From Paenibacillus alvei DSM 29 (lineage in GTDB: Bacteria > Bacillota > Bacilli > Paenibacillales > Paenibacillaceae): DNA of 64,000 nucleotides. The DNA lies in NCBI RefSeq assembly GCF_000293805.1, contig NZ_AMBZ01000005.1:372001-436000 (forward strand), in the 5' to 3' direction. A program made the position numbers and the translations under genes. Under the pieces are notes generated by a model. That model was not told the DNA's origin. It made no database searches and saw only the letters and a program-made list of their open reading frames with translations. Positions 1-7,969 of this stretch are shown in pieces. The first letter of the stretch is position 1. Every line of letters begins with the position of its first letter.

Positions 1-346
1 CGTCTTGGTGATAAACCCGGCTAGACGGATATTGGATGAATCCTCTTCCCTTGTAGGATACATTGACGGCATTCGATTCTTGGGATGGATGAAATTCGAT
101 AACGCCCGTTGAATAATTGACACTGAATTCATTCGGCTTAATCGCCTTTTTCGGTGTTCCTTCATAGTTGATTTCCATCAATCCGGCTATTTTCACTCGC
201 GTGAAACGATCCGGTATTTCAGAAAGTATGACCTTGTGATTCAGCACTTTCAAATATTCGGCCCTGTCGATATAAGGATCTTCATTCGTCCCCTTTCTCC
301 ATACGATATGTATCGGATCCAGGTACCCATAATGACTGTACGGCAT
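1..346 (-). CDS. Phage minor structural / baseplate-type protein, N-terminal part (runs off window)
   Basis: An ATG at 344-346 on the complement sits six bases after a strong GGAGGTG ribosome-binding site. It opens a frame that stays open to the window edge, giving about 115 residues. There is no signal peptide and no catalytic motif. Residues about 80-108 contain NYSTGVIEF and later VSYKGRGFI, a strand-turn pattern common near the N-terminus of minor structural and baseplate proteins of Firmicute siphophages. It is the next gene after the PAAR-like protein (16 bases between them) and lies at the distal end of the tail module, where receptor-binding or baseplate genes are expected. The precise role cannot be settled because the C-terminal part is missing. 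A structural role is inferred from context and the short motif only. Confidence 0.6.
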   Translation of the reverse strand, partial: MPYSHYGYLDPIHIVWRKGTNEDPYIDRAEYLKVLNHKVILSEIPDRFTRVKIAGLMEINYEGTPKKAIKPNEFSVNYSTGVIEFHPSQESNAVNVSYKGRGFIQYPSSRVYHQD

Positions 347-361
347 GTTTTTTCACCTCCT

Positions 362-754
362 TCAATTGATATGAACATTGCTGCTGCCTTCTGCGATGGA
401 CGTCGTTGTCCCCGCATGAGTATCTACGGACGAGCCAACTGTCGCCGCTTGCCTTCCATTGACGAAGACGTTGCTTGAACCGCTTGTTACATAGCCCGTT
501 CCTCCGCCATCAGAGGACTTCCAACTCCAACCGCTTGGAATCGAGTATGATTCCGTCTCCGTAACAGGATCCCCGTTGCACGCAGCTTGTCGTCCATTTA
601 CATATACATTCGAGGAACCGCCATTTAGAGTCCCATCGATCGTAGCGCTTGTTGTGCCATCATGATAATGATCGTCATGCCGTTCTTCGATTTCGACGTG
701 ATCACTTGCAACAGATGAATTCGTCCTTGCCCCTTTATAAGCCATGCCAGCCAT
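362..754 (-). CDS. PAAR-like tail-tip protein, 130 aa
   Basis: The start at 754 follows GGGGTGATAGG; a longer frame exists but has no ribosome-binding site. The protein contains the repeated block GSSNVYVNGRQAA, seen again as GSSNVFVNGRQAA, and ends GSSNVHIN. The spacing and the glycine- and histidine-rich stretches (HDDHYHDG, DTHAG) match the PAAR / PAAR-like fold, which forms the sharpened metal-binding cone on phage and secretion-system spikes. Here it lies downstream of a long spike whose C-terminus looks like the gp5/VgrG beta-prism, so capping that spike is a reasonable inference. PAAR proteins are better known from contractile tails, yet no sheath gene is visible. It is separated from the upstream array by two hairpin terminators, so its expression may need read-through or a promoter I cannot identify. 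Confidence 0.65.
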   Translation of the reverse strand: MAGMAYKGARTNSSVASDHVEIEERHDDHYHDGTTSATIDGTLNGGSSNVYVNGRQAACNGDPVTETESYSIPSGWSWKSSDGGGTGYVTSGSSNVFVNGRQAATVGSSVDTHAGTTTSIAEGSSNVHIN

Positions 755-772
755 CCTATCACCCCATACAAA

Positions 773-800
773 AAAACCACTAGGCAAGTCTAGTGGTTTT
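773..800 (-). terminator. Intrinsic terminator before the PAAR-like gene
   Basis: A perfect 11-bp stem (AAAACCACTAG / CTAGTGGTTTT) with a six-base loop is followed, on the minus strand, by a run of T. It would stop transcripts arriving from the stalk-protein array just before the PAAR-like gene. Confidence 0.8.
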
Positions 801-850
801 CACACAATTTTGATGATTGTAAGTACAATCATCATTTACTTTACAAGGAA

Positions 851-878
851 AGAACCACCGGAAAAATCCAGTGGCTCC
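851..878 (-). terminator. Hairpin terminator after stalk-protein copy 1
   Basis: Inverted repeat GAACCACCGG / CCAGTGGCTC with G-U pairs and a short T run, located about 40 bases after the stop of copy 1. Closely related hairpins follow each of the other four copies. Confidence 0.55.
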
Positions 879-916
879 TAATATCCTATGTACAATAATA
901 TTCTTGAATCAAAAAA

Positions 917-1675
917 TTATTCGTCGTACTCTCTCGTATAGAGAAGTGTTCCATTTTCATTATAGTAGTAGGCTATCTTAATATTACCGTCAATAAATTC
1001 TCCTAATCTATAATCAGCGCCTGATATATGCCCTTTTGGAATATATTCAATGAACCATCCCTCATATTTTCCATCTTTGTAATATCCTGTTTTTCCATCT
1101 TTGTTGTATGGCTCTTTTCTTACATTTCCATTTTTATATTCTTTCCCCTGTCCGTCTGGAACAAATTTTCCGTACTTCTTGATGAAACCTTCCCCATAAT
1201 AATACTCAGTAGAATTTCTGATGAACTTTCTGATCATTCGCCCTTCTACTGTTATATCGTTAACAGCAGAATGCTTCCATGCAGAAAGCTTAGTCCCTTC
1301 TTTATTGAGATAACTAATTGGTATATATGCTACACCGTTTTCAACTATTGAAGGATCCGCCTTTTGCGTAACTCCATTAATCGTTACAGATGGTTTTCCT
1401 ATGGTAAACTTCATAATAAGCAATTCATTCTCAGCAGAAACTTCCTTTGTTGTTGGTTCGTAAACTACTTTCATATTCAATTCATTGAATAGGTCTTTAA
1501 ACGGCATATATGCTCTACCATTTTTTATAAAAGCCTCACTTGATAGTTTAAGTTCTCTCCCATCCAAATACACCTCTGCAGGCTCTCGTTCGGCTTGTGC
1601 AGGGTATATCTTTCCAGACATGACTGAGGCAGATAATATTGCCGCTAACAACAATGAAACGAATACTTTTTTCAT
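917..1675 (-). CDS. Exported stalk-domain / MORN-like protein, copy 1 (252 aa)
   Basis: The start at 1675 follows ACAGGTGATAAC. Residues 1-28 form a signal peptide (KKVFVSLLLAAILSA, cut near AQA/E). Residues about 32-120 match the copper amine oxidase N-terminal, or stalk, domain: PFKDLFNELNMKV, KEVSAEN and TINGVTQKADPSIVENG, a fold used in Bacilli to hold proteins at the cell wall. Nothing here suggests oxidase activity. The C-terminal half has MORN-like turns such as GQGKEYKNGN and YKDGKYEGWFIEY. A candidate promoter lies upstream (TTGAGA, 17 bp, TATAAA) and a hairpin lies downstream, so the gene could be expressed independently of the phage late operon. That is the usual layout of a phage-borne moron. 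The function is unknown. A surface role in lysogenic conversion, or an immunity-type role by analogy with MORN_2/YwqK-like proteins, is a hypothesis. Confidence 0.75.
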   Translation of the reverse strand: MKKVFVSLLLAAILSASVMSGKIYPAQAEREPAEVYLDGRELKLSSEAFIKNGRAYMPFKDLFNELNMKVVYEPTTKEVSAENELLIMKFTIGKPSVTINGVTQKADPSIVENGVAYIPISYLNKEGTKLSAWKHSAVNDITVEGRMIRKFIRNSTEYYYGEGFIKKYGKFVPDGQGKEYKNGNVRKEPYNKDGKTGYYKDGKYEGWFIEYIPKGHISGADYRLGEFIDGNIKIAYYYNENGTLLYTREYDE

Positions 1676-1767
1676 GTTATCACCTGTTTTCTAGTTGTAT
1701 TTATGTTTATACTATCATTATAGTGCACTCTCAATTATTTTTTCTGTATGCCTTTTACTTTACAACA

Positions 1768-1801
1768 GTAAGAACCACTAGACGATTCCAGTGGTTCTTA
1801 C
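1768..1801 (-). terminator. Terminator after stalk-protein copy 2
   Basis: Long inverted repeat GTAAGAACCACT / AGTGGTTCTTAC around a ten-base loop, about 40 bases after the stop of copy 2. Both arms are followed by AT-rich sequence, so it could act in both directions. Confidence 0.6.
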
Positions 1802-1837
1802 TTTTAATATGCAAAGATTTTGTTATTAATATCACAC

Positions 1838-2585
1838 TTAGTCCTTAGTAAATAACAAATCTCCATTTTCATTATAGTAGTAGCCTATCTTAATATTACC
1901 GTCGCTATATTCTCCTATTCTATAATCTGCACCTGATATATGCCCCTTCGGGATATAATCAATGAACCATCCTTCATATTTGCCATCTTTGTAAGACCCG
2001 GTTTTCCCGTCTTTATTGTACGGCTCTTTGCTTACATTTCCATTTTTATATTCTTTCCCTTGTCCATCTGGAACAAATTTGGAAAATGTATCTGTGTATC
2101 CTTCACCTAAGTAATATTCTGTTGAATTATGGATTTTTTTCTTATCATTCTTCCTTCGATTTTAATAATATTTGCATGGGCATATTTTTTACTTGTTAAT
2201 TGTGTTCCTTTTTATTTAAGTAATTAATAGGTACATAGGCAACGCCATTTTCTACAATGGATGCATCTGCATTTTGCGTATCTCCGTTAATGGTGACCGA
2301 TGGTTTCCCTATCGTAAATTTCATGCTCAACAGTTCGTTCTTTCCAGATACTTCTTTTGTGTTCGGGTCGTATGTTACTTTCATATTTAACTCATTAAAT
2401 AAATCTTTAAATGGTATATAGGTTATTCCCTTTTCAATGAAAGCTTTATTTGACAACTTCAAGTCTATTCCATCGACTCTGATTTCAGCGTACTCTCTGC
2501 TCGAAGACTGTGCAAATAATTGATTTGGTATTATACATGCTGATAATATTGCCACAAACAACAGTTTTGATAGTCTCTTCTTCAT
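1838..2585 (-). pseudogene. Stalk-domain / MORN-like protein, copy 2, doubly frameshifted
   Basis: The start at 2585 follows ACAGGTGATGAGAC. The first 129 codons give a signal peptide and the complete stalk domain, then the frame ends at 2196 just after LNKKEH. Adding one A to the five-A run at 2209-2213 (complement) restores the family sequence NKKGTQL. A second lesion, seven A at 2134-2140 where eight are needed, breaks the frame again within RKK. With both corrected the protein would be 249 aa, ending LLFTKD at 1838, and its C-terminal half is closest to copy 1. As written, only a secreted stalk domain of about 100 residues would be made. Genuine decay, slippage-based phase variation and homopolymer miscalls are all possible. 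Confidence 0.75.
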
Positions 2586-2670
2586 GTCTCATCACCTGTG
2601 TTTAAATAAATGTATTTTTGTTCATATTATCATTATAATACACTCTGATCATCATTTACTTTACAAGGAA

Positions 2671-2698
2671 AGAACCACCAGAAAATCCAGTGGCTCCT
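2671..2698 (-). terminator. Hairpin terminator after stalk-protein copy 3
   Basis: AGAACCACCAG / CCAGTGGCTCCT inverted repeat with G-U pairs, closely similar to the hairpins after copies 1 and 5. Confidence 0.5.
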
Positions 2699-2751
2699 AA
2701 TATCCTTTGTATAGTGATATTTTTTGTATAGTGATATTTTTGAATCAAAAA

Positions 2752-3513
2752 TTATTCGTCGTAATCTCTCGTATAGAGAAGCGTTCCGTCCTTCGCATAG
2801 AAGTAACCCGTTCCTACATTTCTGCTATTGTGCAGTTTTACGATCATGTAATCTGCTTTGGATATATGTCCTTCTTCAATATAATAGATGAACCATCCTT
2901 CCTTTTCTCCATCTTTATATCGTCCTGTTTCTCCATCCTTCGTATAAGGTTCCGCCGTCACGACACCATTCTTGTATTCTTTCCCTTTTCCATCAGGAAC
3001 AAATCTTCCGTACTTCTTGATGAAACCTTCCCCATAATAATACTCAGTAGAATTTCTGATGAACTTTCTGATCATTCGCCCTTCTACTGTTATATCGTTA
3101 ACAGCAGAATGCTTCCATACGGAAAGTTTAGTCCCTTCTTTGTTGAGATAACTAATTGGTATATATGCTATACCGTTTTCAACTATTGAAGGATCTGCCT
3201 TTTGCGTAACTCCATTAATCGTTACAGATGGTTTTCCTATGGTAAACTTCATAATAAGCAATTCATTCTCAGCAGAAACTTCCTTTGTTGTTGGTTCGTA
3301 AACTACTTTCATATTCAATTCATTGAATAGGTCTTTAAACGGCATATATGCTCTACCATTTTTTATAAAAGCCTCACTTGATAGTTTAAGTTCTCTCCCA
3401 TCCAAATACACCTCTGCACGCTCTCGTTCGGCTTGTGCAGAGTATATCTTTCCAGACATGACTGAGGCAGATAATATTGCCGCTAACAACAATGAAACGA
3501 ATACTTTTCTCAT
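2752..3513 (-). CDS. Exported stalk-domain / MORN-like protein, copy 3 (253 aa)
   Basis: The start at 3513 follows ACAGGTGATAAC. The N-terminal ~165 residues, including the signal peptide and stalk domain, are almost identical to copy 1; differences are conservative or single (RKVF for KKVF, YSAQA for YPAQA). The C-terminal ~75 residues instead match copies 4 and 5: TAEPYTKDGETGRYKDGEKE, then ADYMIVKLHNS and YAKDGTLLYTRDYDE. The gene is a mosaic, with a switch near GKEYKNG. The reading frame is intact, so together with copies 1 and 5 it is one of three potentially functional members. The predicted product is secreted and wall-associated, with no recognisable enzymatic motif. Confidence 0.75.
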   Translation of the reverse strand: MRKVFVSLLLAAILSASVMSGKIYSAQAERERAEVYLDGRELKLSSEAFIKNGRAYMPFKDLFNELNMKVVYEPTTKEVSAENELLIMKFTIGKPSVTINGVTQKADPSIVENGIAYIPISYLNKEGTKLSVWKHSAVNDITVEGRMIRKFIRNSTEYYYGEGFIKKYGRFVPDGKGKEYKNGVVTAEPYTKDGETGRYKDGEKEGWFIYYIEEGHISKADYMIVKLHNSRNVGTGYFYAKDGTLLYTRDYDE

Positions 3514-3607
3514 GTTATCACCTGTTTTCTAGTTGTATTTATGTTCATACTATCATTATAGTCCACTCTCGATTATTTTTTCTGTATGCCTTTTACTTTA
3601 CAACAGT

Positions 3608-3636
3608 AAGAACCACTAGACGATTCCAGTGGCTCC
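3608..3636 (-). terminator. Hairpin terminator after stalk-protein copy 4
   Basis: AAGAACCACTAG and CCAGTGGCTCCT arms around a short loop, a hybrid of the hairpin types seen after copies 2 and 3. Confidence 0.5.
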
Positions 3637-3676
3637 TAATATCCTATGTATAACAGTATTTTGAATCAAGAAAAAA

Positions 3677-4440
3677 TTATTCGTCGTAATCTCTCGTATA
3701 GAGAAGTGTTCCGTCCTTTGCATAGAAGTAACCCGTACCTACATTGCCATCATTGTGCAGTTTTACGATCATATAATCTGCTTTGGATTTATGTCCTTCT
3801 TCACTATAAAAGATAAACCATCCTTCCATTCCCCCATCTTTATATCGTCCTGTTTCTCCATCCTTCGTATAAGGCTCCGCCGTCACGTTACCATTCTTGT
3901 ATTCTCTTCCTTTTCCGTCTGGAACGAATTCGGAAAAGTTATCCGTGTACCCTTCACCTAAGTAATATTCTGTTGAATTACGAATTTTTTTTCTAATCAT
4001 TCTTCCTTCGATCTTCATAATATTGGAGTGGGCATACTTTTGACTTACTTTTAACTGTGTTCCTTTTTATTTAGGTAATTAATAGGTACATAGGTAACGC
4101 CCTTTTCTACAATGGATGCATCTGCTTTTTGCATTACTCCGTTAATGGTGACCGATGGTTTCCCTATCGTAAATTTCATGCTCAATAATTCGTTCTCACC
4201 GGCTACTTCCTTCGTGCTCGGATCGTAGGTTACTTTCATATTTAACTCATTAAATAAATCTTTAAAAGGAATATATGTTATTCCCTTTTCAATGAACGCT
4301 TTATTAGACAAATTTATCTCTCTTTTATCTATTTCTATTTCTGCGTACTCGCGGCTTGAAGGATGAGCAAATATTTGGCTTGGTAATACGGACACTGATA
4401 ATATTGCTGCTAACAACAGTGTTGATAGTCTCTTCTTCAT
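3677..4440 (-). pseudogene. Stalk-domain / MORN-like protein, copy 4, frameshifted
   Basis: The start at 4440 follows ACAGGTGATGAGAC. Codons 1-129 encode a signal peptide (residues 1-25, ending QIFAH) and the stalk domain, then stop at 4051 after LNKKEH. One extra A in the five-A run at 4064-4068 (complement) would join this to the downstream frame, which resumes through KIEGRMIRKKIRNSTEYYLG and ends TRDYDE at 3677. The result would be 254 aa. The lesion is at the same codon as the first lesion in copy 2, so the two B-type copies share it. The C-terminal half groups with copies 3 and 5. The shared position suggests common descent of the break, a functional frameshift, or a repeated miscall of the same tract. 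Confidence 0.75.
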
Positions 4441-4524
4441 GTCTCATCACCTGTGTTTAAATAAATGTATTTTTGTTCATATTACCATTATAATATACTC
4501 TGATCATCATTTACTTAACAAGGA

Positions 4525-4553
4525 AAGAACCACCAGAAAAGTCCAGTGGCTCC
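4525..4553 (-). terminator. Hairpin terminator after stalk-protein copy 5
   Basis: AAGAACCACCAG / CCAGTGGCTCC inverted repeat about 40 bases downstream of copy 5, nearly the same as the hairpin after copy 3. Confidence 0.5.
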
Positions 4554-4593
4554 TAATATCCTATGTATAACAGTATTTTGAATCAATAAAAAA

Positions 4594-5355
4594 TTATTCG
4601 TCGTACTCTCTCGTATAGAGAAGCGTTCCGTCCTTCGCATAGAAGTAACCCGTTCCTACATTTCTGCTATTGTGCAGTTTTACGATCATATAATCTGCTT
4701 TGGATATATGTCCTTCTTCAATATAATAGATGAACCATCCTTCCTTTTCTCCATCTTTATATCGTCCTGTTTCTCCATCCTTCGTATAAGGCTCCGCCGT
4801 CACGTTACCATTCTTGTATTCTTTTCCTTTTCCGTCTGGGACGAATGTCGAATATTTTTTAATGTAGCCTTCTCCAAAATAATATTCAGTTGAATTTCTT
4901 ATATACTTTCTAAGCATCCGACCTTCAATAATTATGTCATTAACTGATGAACGTTTACGGGCAGTTAATTTAGTTCCTTCTTTATTCAAATAGCTGATCG
5001 GTATATAAACCACACCATTTTCAACTATTGATGGATCTGCCTTTTGCATAGCACCATTAATGGTAACGGATTGTTTTCCTATGGTAAACTTTATACTAAG
5101 TAATTCATTTTCAGCAGAGACTTCTTTTGTTGTTGGTTCATAGGATACTTTCATATTCAACTCATTAAATAAATCTTTGAATGGCATATATGCTCTACCA
5201 TTTTCAATAAAGGCTTGGTTTGAGAGTTTTATTTCTCTTTGTTCAAAATATATTTCTGCCGACTCTCGAACTGATTTTTGTGCATATAAAGGACTTGCTG
5301 CTATAGATGACGATAATATTGCTACTAAAAACAAGGATATTATGCTTTTCTTCAT
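4594..5355 (-). CDS. Exported stalk-domain / MORN-like protein, copy 5 (253 aa)
   Basis: I place the start at the ATG at 5353-5355, preceded by ACAGGTGAGAACC; an in-frame GTG nine bases earlier overlaps that ribosome-binding site. It has a signal peptide (MKKSIISLFLVAILSS, cut near YAQ/K). The stalk domain (PFKDLFNELNMKV, AENELLSIKF, IPISYLNKEG) is the most diverged A-type copy in the array, differing from copies 1 and 3 at many positions. The C-terminal MORN-like half is nearly the same as that of copy 3. Its position next to the large tail spike, and its greater divergence, suggest it may be closest to the founding unit. The function is unknown. Confidence 0.75.
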   Translation of the reverse strand: MKKSIISLFLVAILSSSIAASPLYAQKSVRESAEIYFEQREIKLSNQAFIENGRAYMPFKDLFNELNMKVSYEPTTKEVSAENELLSIKFTIGKQSVTINGAMQKADPSIVENGVVYIPISYLNKEGTKLTARKRSSVNDIIIEGRMLRKYIRNSTEYYFGEGYIKKYSTFVPDGKGKEYKNGNVTAEPYTKDGETGRYKDGEKEGWFIYYIEEGHISKADYMIVKLHNSRNVGTGYFYAKDGTLLYTREYDE

Positions 5356-5431
5356 GGTTCTCACCTGTACCCCTTGATGTTTTTATGTTCATATTATCAT
5401 ATTAAGGATCTAGCAGCAAATTTTACTCATA

Positions 5432-7969
5432 TTAGTTCAAATCAATTCTATCCGCTTTAATGACCACTTTGTTGGGTGATATTTTTATATAACTATCCCC
5501 ACATATCAATGAAATTTCGGTATCTGAATCAATTTTTATACTTCCCTGTTCCGCTTTCACTAATATAGCGTCAAATTGTTGATTCATTAGCTGAATCATG
5601 CGTTTGTTACCAACATCCGTCGAGCCCTCAAAAAAGAAACCTTCTGCCGTTTTCCTTATAATCCCTTGATTTCCTTTTCCGCTTCCCTGCCCCCAAATCA
5701 TTTCAGGATAACTATTTATCCCGTCTCCTTCCAATCGCAATACGAATTTTTGAATATCATTGATAGAAGTATCGCCTGTAAGGAGCTTAATGAACTTGTC
5801 TTGAATATGCACATAATCCTGATATCCCTCCGGTTTCTCGGCCGTTTTCAAGCTGTTAACCATGAGATCCGAAATGTATCCGGAGGTTTCCTTGTCTAAT
5901 ACCGGCTCTTTTCCCTCTTCCGATTCAATAATCAGCTTTCTGGCGCGCAACGTACCGTCCTTATGAATCCAGAACCGCTTCTTATCTTTTACATCGATTG
6001 CAATGCCTTCGTTAGCATTTAAGCGGATCACTTCCCCCTTGGCTCCATTGATCGTTATGCCCTTCTCCGCATCCAGAATGATTTTCTCGCCAAGCTCGCC
6101 GTCTAGGATTTTTAAGGCCTTTGTCTTTAATTCGACAGCCAATAGCTTGCCGTCCGTGTCCACATAGAATCGCTTATCCCAATTCGGACTCGATCCCGTG
6201 CCGATATTCTTCTCGATCTTGATGCCGTCCGTGGCATTCAAGACGGTTCGATACATATTATCGCCGCGAGTTACAACGATACCGTTTTCCGCATCAATAA
6301 GCGTATTATTGTAGTCTCTCCCTAGCTGTAAGGAGCTCTTCTCCAGGAAGTCTGCCAGCACGACTCTGCCGTATTCATATTCCTGATAGAAGTTCTCCCA
6401 TTTCTCATGAAACTCCGTGCGCGTTGAACCGAGATCATGGATGAGATGCGTCGTCGTGTTCATGTTTGCAAAAATCGGCTGCATATAACTTTTCAATCGA
6501 TTATAGCTATCCTCCAACTCGTTGCCGGCCGCTACGAGCCTACTTTGCGTCTCATCCAGTTCCGCATAGGAAGATTCCCTGTCATTATATATAGTCATTG
6601 CATACCGATTAATTTGCGAATTTAGTTCATTATATTGCTTCGTCACAATTTTGAACTGGTTGGCAAGCGTAATTTTCTCGGGCGATACAATCACATCATC
6701 CAATATGATGGAATCCAGTACGGTAAAATCAAGATTCAAGGCATCCGCATCCAGCAGCACATTGCCAACCTTCGTCTCTATCCGCAGCCGCTTCGCCACT
6801 AAATCCTCCGCAATCAAGGTACCGTCCGTATATTCCGAGCTGCCTACCGCCGCGTATACTTTATTGGTCCATTTGTTCTTCTCCCATTTTTGCAGGGCCA
6901 AGCCATTGGTCGCATTCAGGACGGCCCGGTACTTGCCGTCATTCCGAAGCGCAATGAATCCGTATTCCCCGATCACGACATTGTTGTAGAATTTACCCAT
7001 ATTCAATCCGGAATAGAACTGCGCATCTTCAATTTTATTTCTCAGATTTTTCTCTTCGTCATAATACGTCTTGAAAGCAAGAATAAATTCCGAACGATCC
7101 GCGATTTCACTTGTCTTTTCGGTCAATGGATCGTGAATAGCGATGTTCAGCGGCTCTACGGAAGTAATTTTAATATATTGGGACATATATGCGATAAGCT
7201 TCCGATATGCTTGCGTCAGCGGCTCCGTTGAATACAGGTCCGAGGCACTTGGAACTTTTGTGAAAAATTGAGCATCCATGTCGAATACGTCATCGCGCTG
7301 AGAGCGCTTATACTTCTCTGCTTGCTCCAGCATGCGATGATATCCCGCTTCCAGCTTGTACAATTCCGTAATGATCTGCATTTTTTCAAGAGAAGTCAGC
7401 TTATTATCCATGACGATCGTCTTAAAATCGCCGATATTGAAATAGTTCGATTCCGCATCCATGATCATCTTCCCGATGTCATTGAACACTTTGATATTTT
7501 CGGCGACCAGGCCATGAGTGTATAATGTGCCGTCACGTTGATCAGCCCACATTACTTTTTCCCAACCGTCAGGCCGTTTGCTGTTTGCTTTGTCGATGAC
7601 GAAGCCTTCCTTGTCCGTCACTTTTACTCTCGTAATATCGTTGAAAGACATGAGACCGAAAGCATCCGGATTTTCTTCGACGAGCCCCAGCTTCATGACC
7701 AGCTTGCCGTTCCGGTCGAATATTTCTCCCTTGGAGCCTTGGAACTTCAGAACCCCGCTCTCATCCTCGATGGCCAAGTTAACGCCCATGATGACTTTCC
7801 CGTAGATCCGCTCGCCAACAATACCGTCAGCCGTCAGGGCATGCTTCCACGTGTTGCCGCCATCATTCGTAATGGCAATCATCGAATTCAATCCAACCAA
7901 ATAATGCAGCGGGTTTTTTGGATCCCGAATAATTAATCCTCTGTCCGACAGTTCCACTACCTGATCTTT
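5432..7969 (-). CDS. Phage tail spike, C-terminal portion (frameshifted from the N-terminal portion)
   Basis: This frame continues the spike gene that starts at 10259. It is open well upstream of 7969 (an ATG exists at 8113), but the sensible join is at the GGGGAAAG stretch at 7967-7973. Removing one base there gives IIGKDQVVELSDRG and a single 1608-residue protein. The portion has repeated modules (about residues 1-250, 250-480 and 480-700) of beta-rich NATNGL / NATDGI and DGTL motifs separated by helical segments, consistent with a trimeric fibre or spike. The last ~40 residues, GSIKIDSDTEISLICGDSYI then KISPNKVVIKADRI, resemble the C-terminal beta-prism of gp5/VgrG spikes. No independent ribosome-binding site is seen, so without frameshifting this part would probably not be made. 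Confidence 0.6.
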   Translation of the reverse strand, partial: KDQVVELSDRGLIIRDPKNPLHYLVGLNSMIAITNDGGNTWKHALTADGIVGERIYGKVIMGVNLAIEDESGVLKFQGSKGEIFDRNGKLVMKLGLVEENPDAFGLMSFNDITRVKVTDKEGFVIDKANSKRPDGWEKVMWADQRDGTLYTHGLVAENIKVFNDIGKMIMDAESNYFNIGDFKTIVMDNKLTSLEKMQIITELYKLEAGYHRMLEQAEKYKRSQRDDVFDMDAQFFTKVPSASDLYSTEPLTQAYRKLIAYMSQYIKITSVEPLNIAIHDPLTEKTSEIADRSEFILAFKTYYDEEKNLRNKIEDAQFYSGLNMGKFYNNVVIGEYGFIALRNDGKYRAVLNATNGLALQKWEKNKWTNKVYAAVGSSEYTDGTLIAEDLVAKRLRIETKVGNVLLDADALNLDFTVLDSIILDDVIVSPEKITLANQFKIVTKQYNELNSQINRYAMTIYNDRESSYAELDETQSRLVAAGNELEDSYNRLKSYMQPIFANMNTTTHLIHDLGSTRTEFHEKWENFYQEYEYGRVVLADFLEKSSLQLGRDYNNTLIDAENGIVVTRGDNMYRTVLNATDGIKIEKNIGTGSSPNWDKRFYVDTDGKLLAVELKTKALKILDGELGEKIILDAEKGITINGAKGEVIRLNANEGIAIDVKDKKRFWIHKDGTLRARKLIIESEEGKEPVLDKETSGYISDLMVNSLKTAEKPEGYQDYVHIQDKFIKLLTGDTSINDIQKFVLRLEGDGINSYPEMIWGQGSGKGNQGIIRKTAEGFFFEGSTDVGNKRMIQLMNQQFDAILVKAEQGSIKIDSDTEISLICGDSYIKISPNKVVIKADRIDLN

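Larger units (their letters stand above)
829..5355 (-). repeat. Tandem gene array, five ~0.92-kb units with higher-order A-B structure
   Basis: Five homologous units with gene starts at 1675, 2585, 3513, 4440 and 5355 repeat at 910-928 bp. Each unit has an exported stalk-domain gene, a related downstream hairpin and an AT-rich leader. Units 1, 3 and 5 share one N-terminal type and leader. Units 2 and 4 share another (leader ending AACACAGGTGATGAGAC). The array is therefore an alternating A-B-A-B-A series, not five equal copies. The C-terminal halves follow a different grouping: units 1 and 2 resemble each other, and units 3, 4 and 5 resemble each other. That points to recombination or gene conversion inside the array. 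Confidence 0.85.

Noticed and set aside
362-754. Type VI secretion or contractile injection system indicated by the PAAR-like protein
   Set aside because: No sheath, ATPase, baseplate wedge or membrane-complex genes are present; the neighbours are siphophage tail genes.
829-5355. Regularly repeated hairpins suggesting a CRISPR-like array
   Set aside because: The repeats are ~0.92 kb apart, are terminator-like, and each separates a complete protein gene; there are no short spacers or cas genes.
917-5355. Copper amine oxidase function for the array proteins
   Set aside because: Only the N-terminal stalk domain of that family is present; the catalytic domain and topaquinone site are absent.
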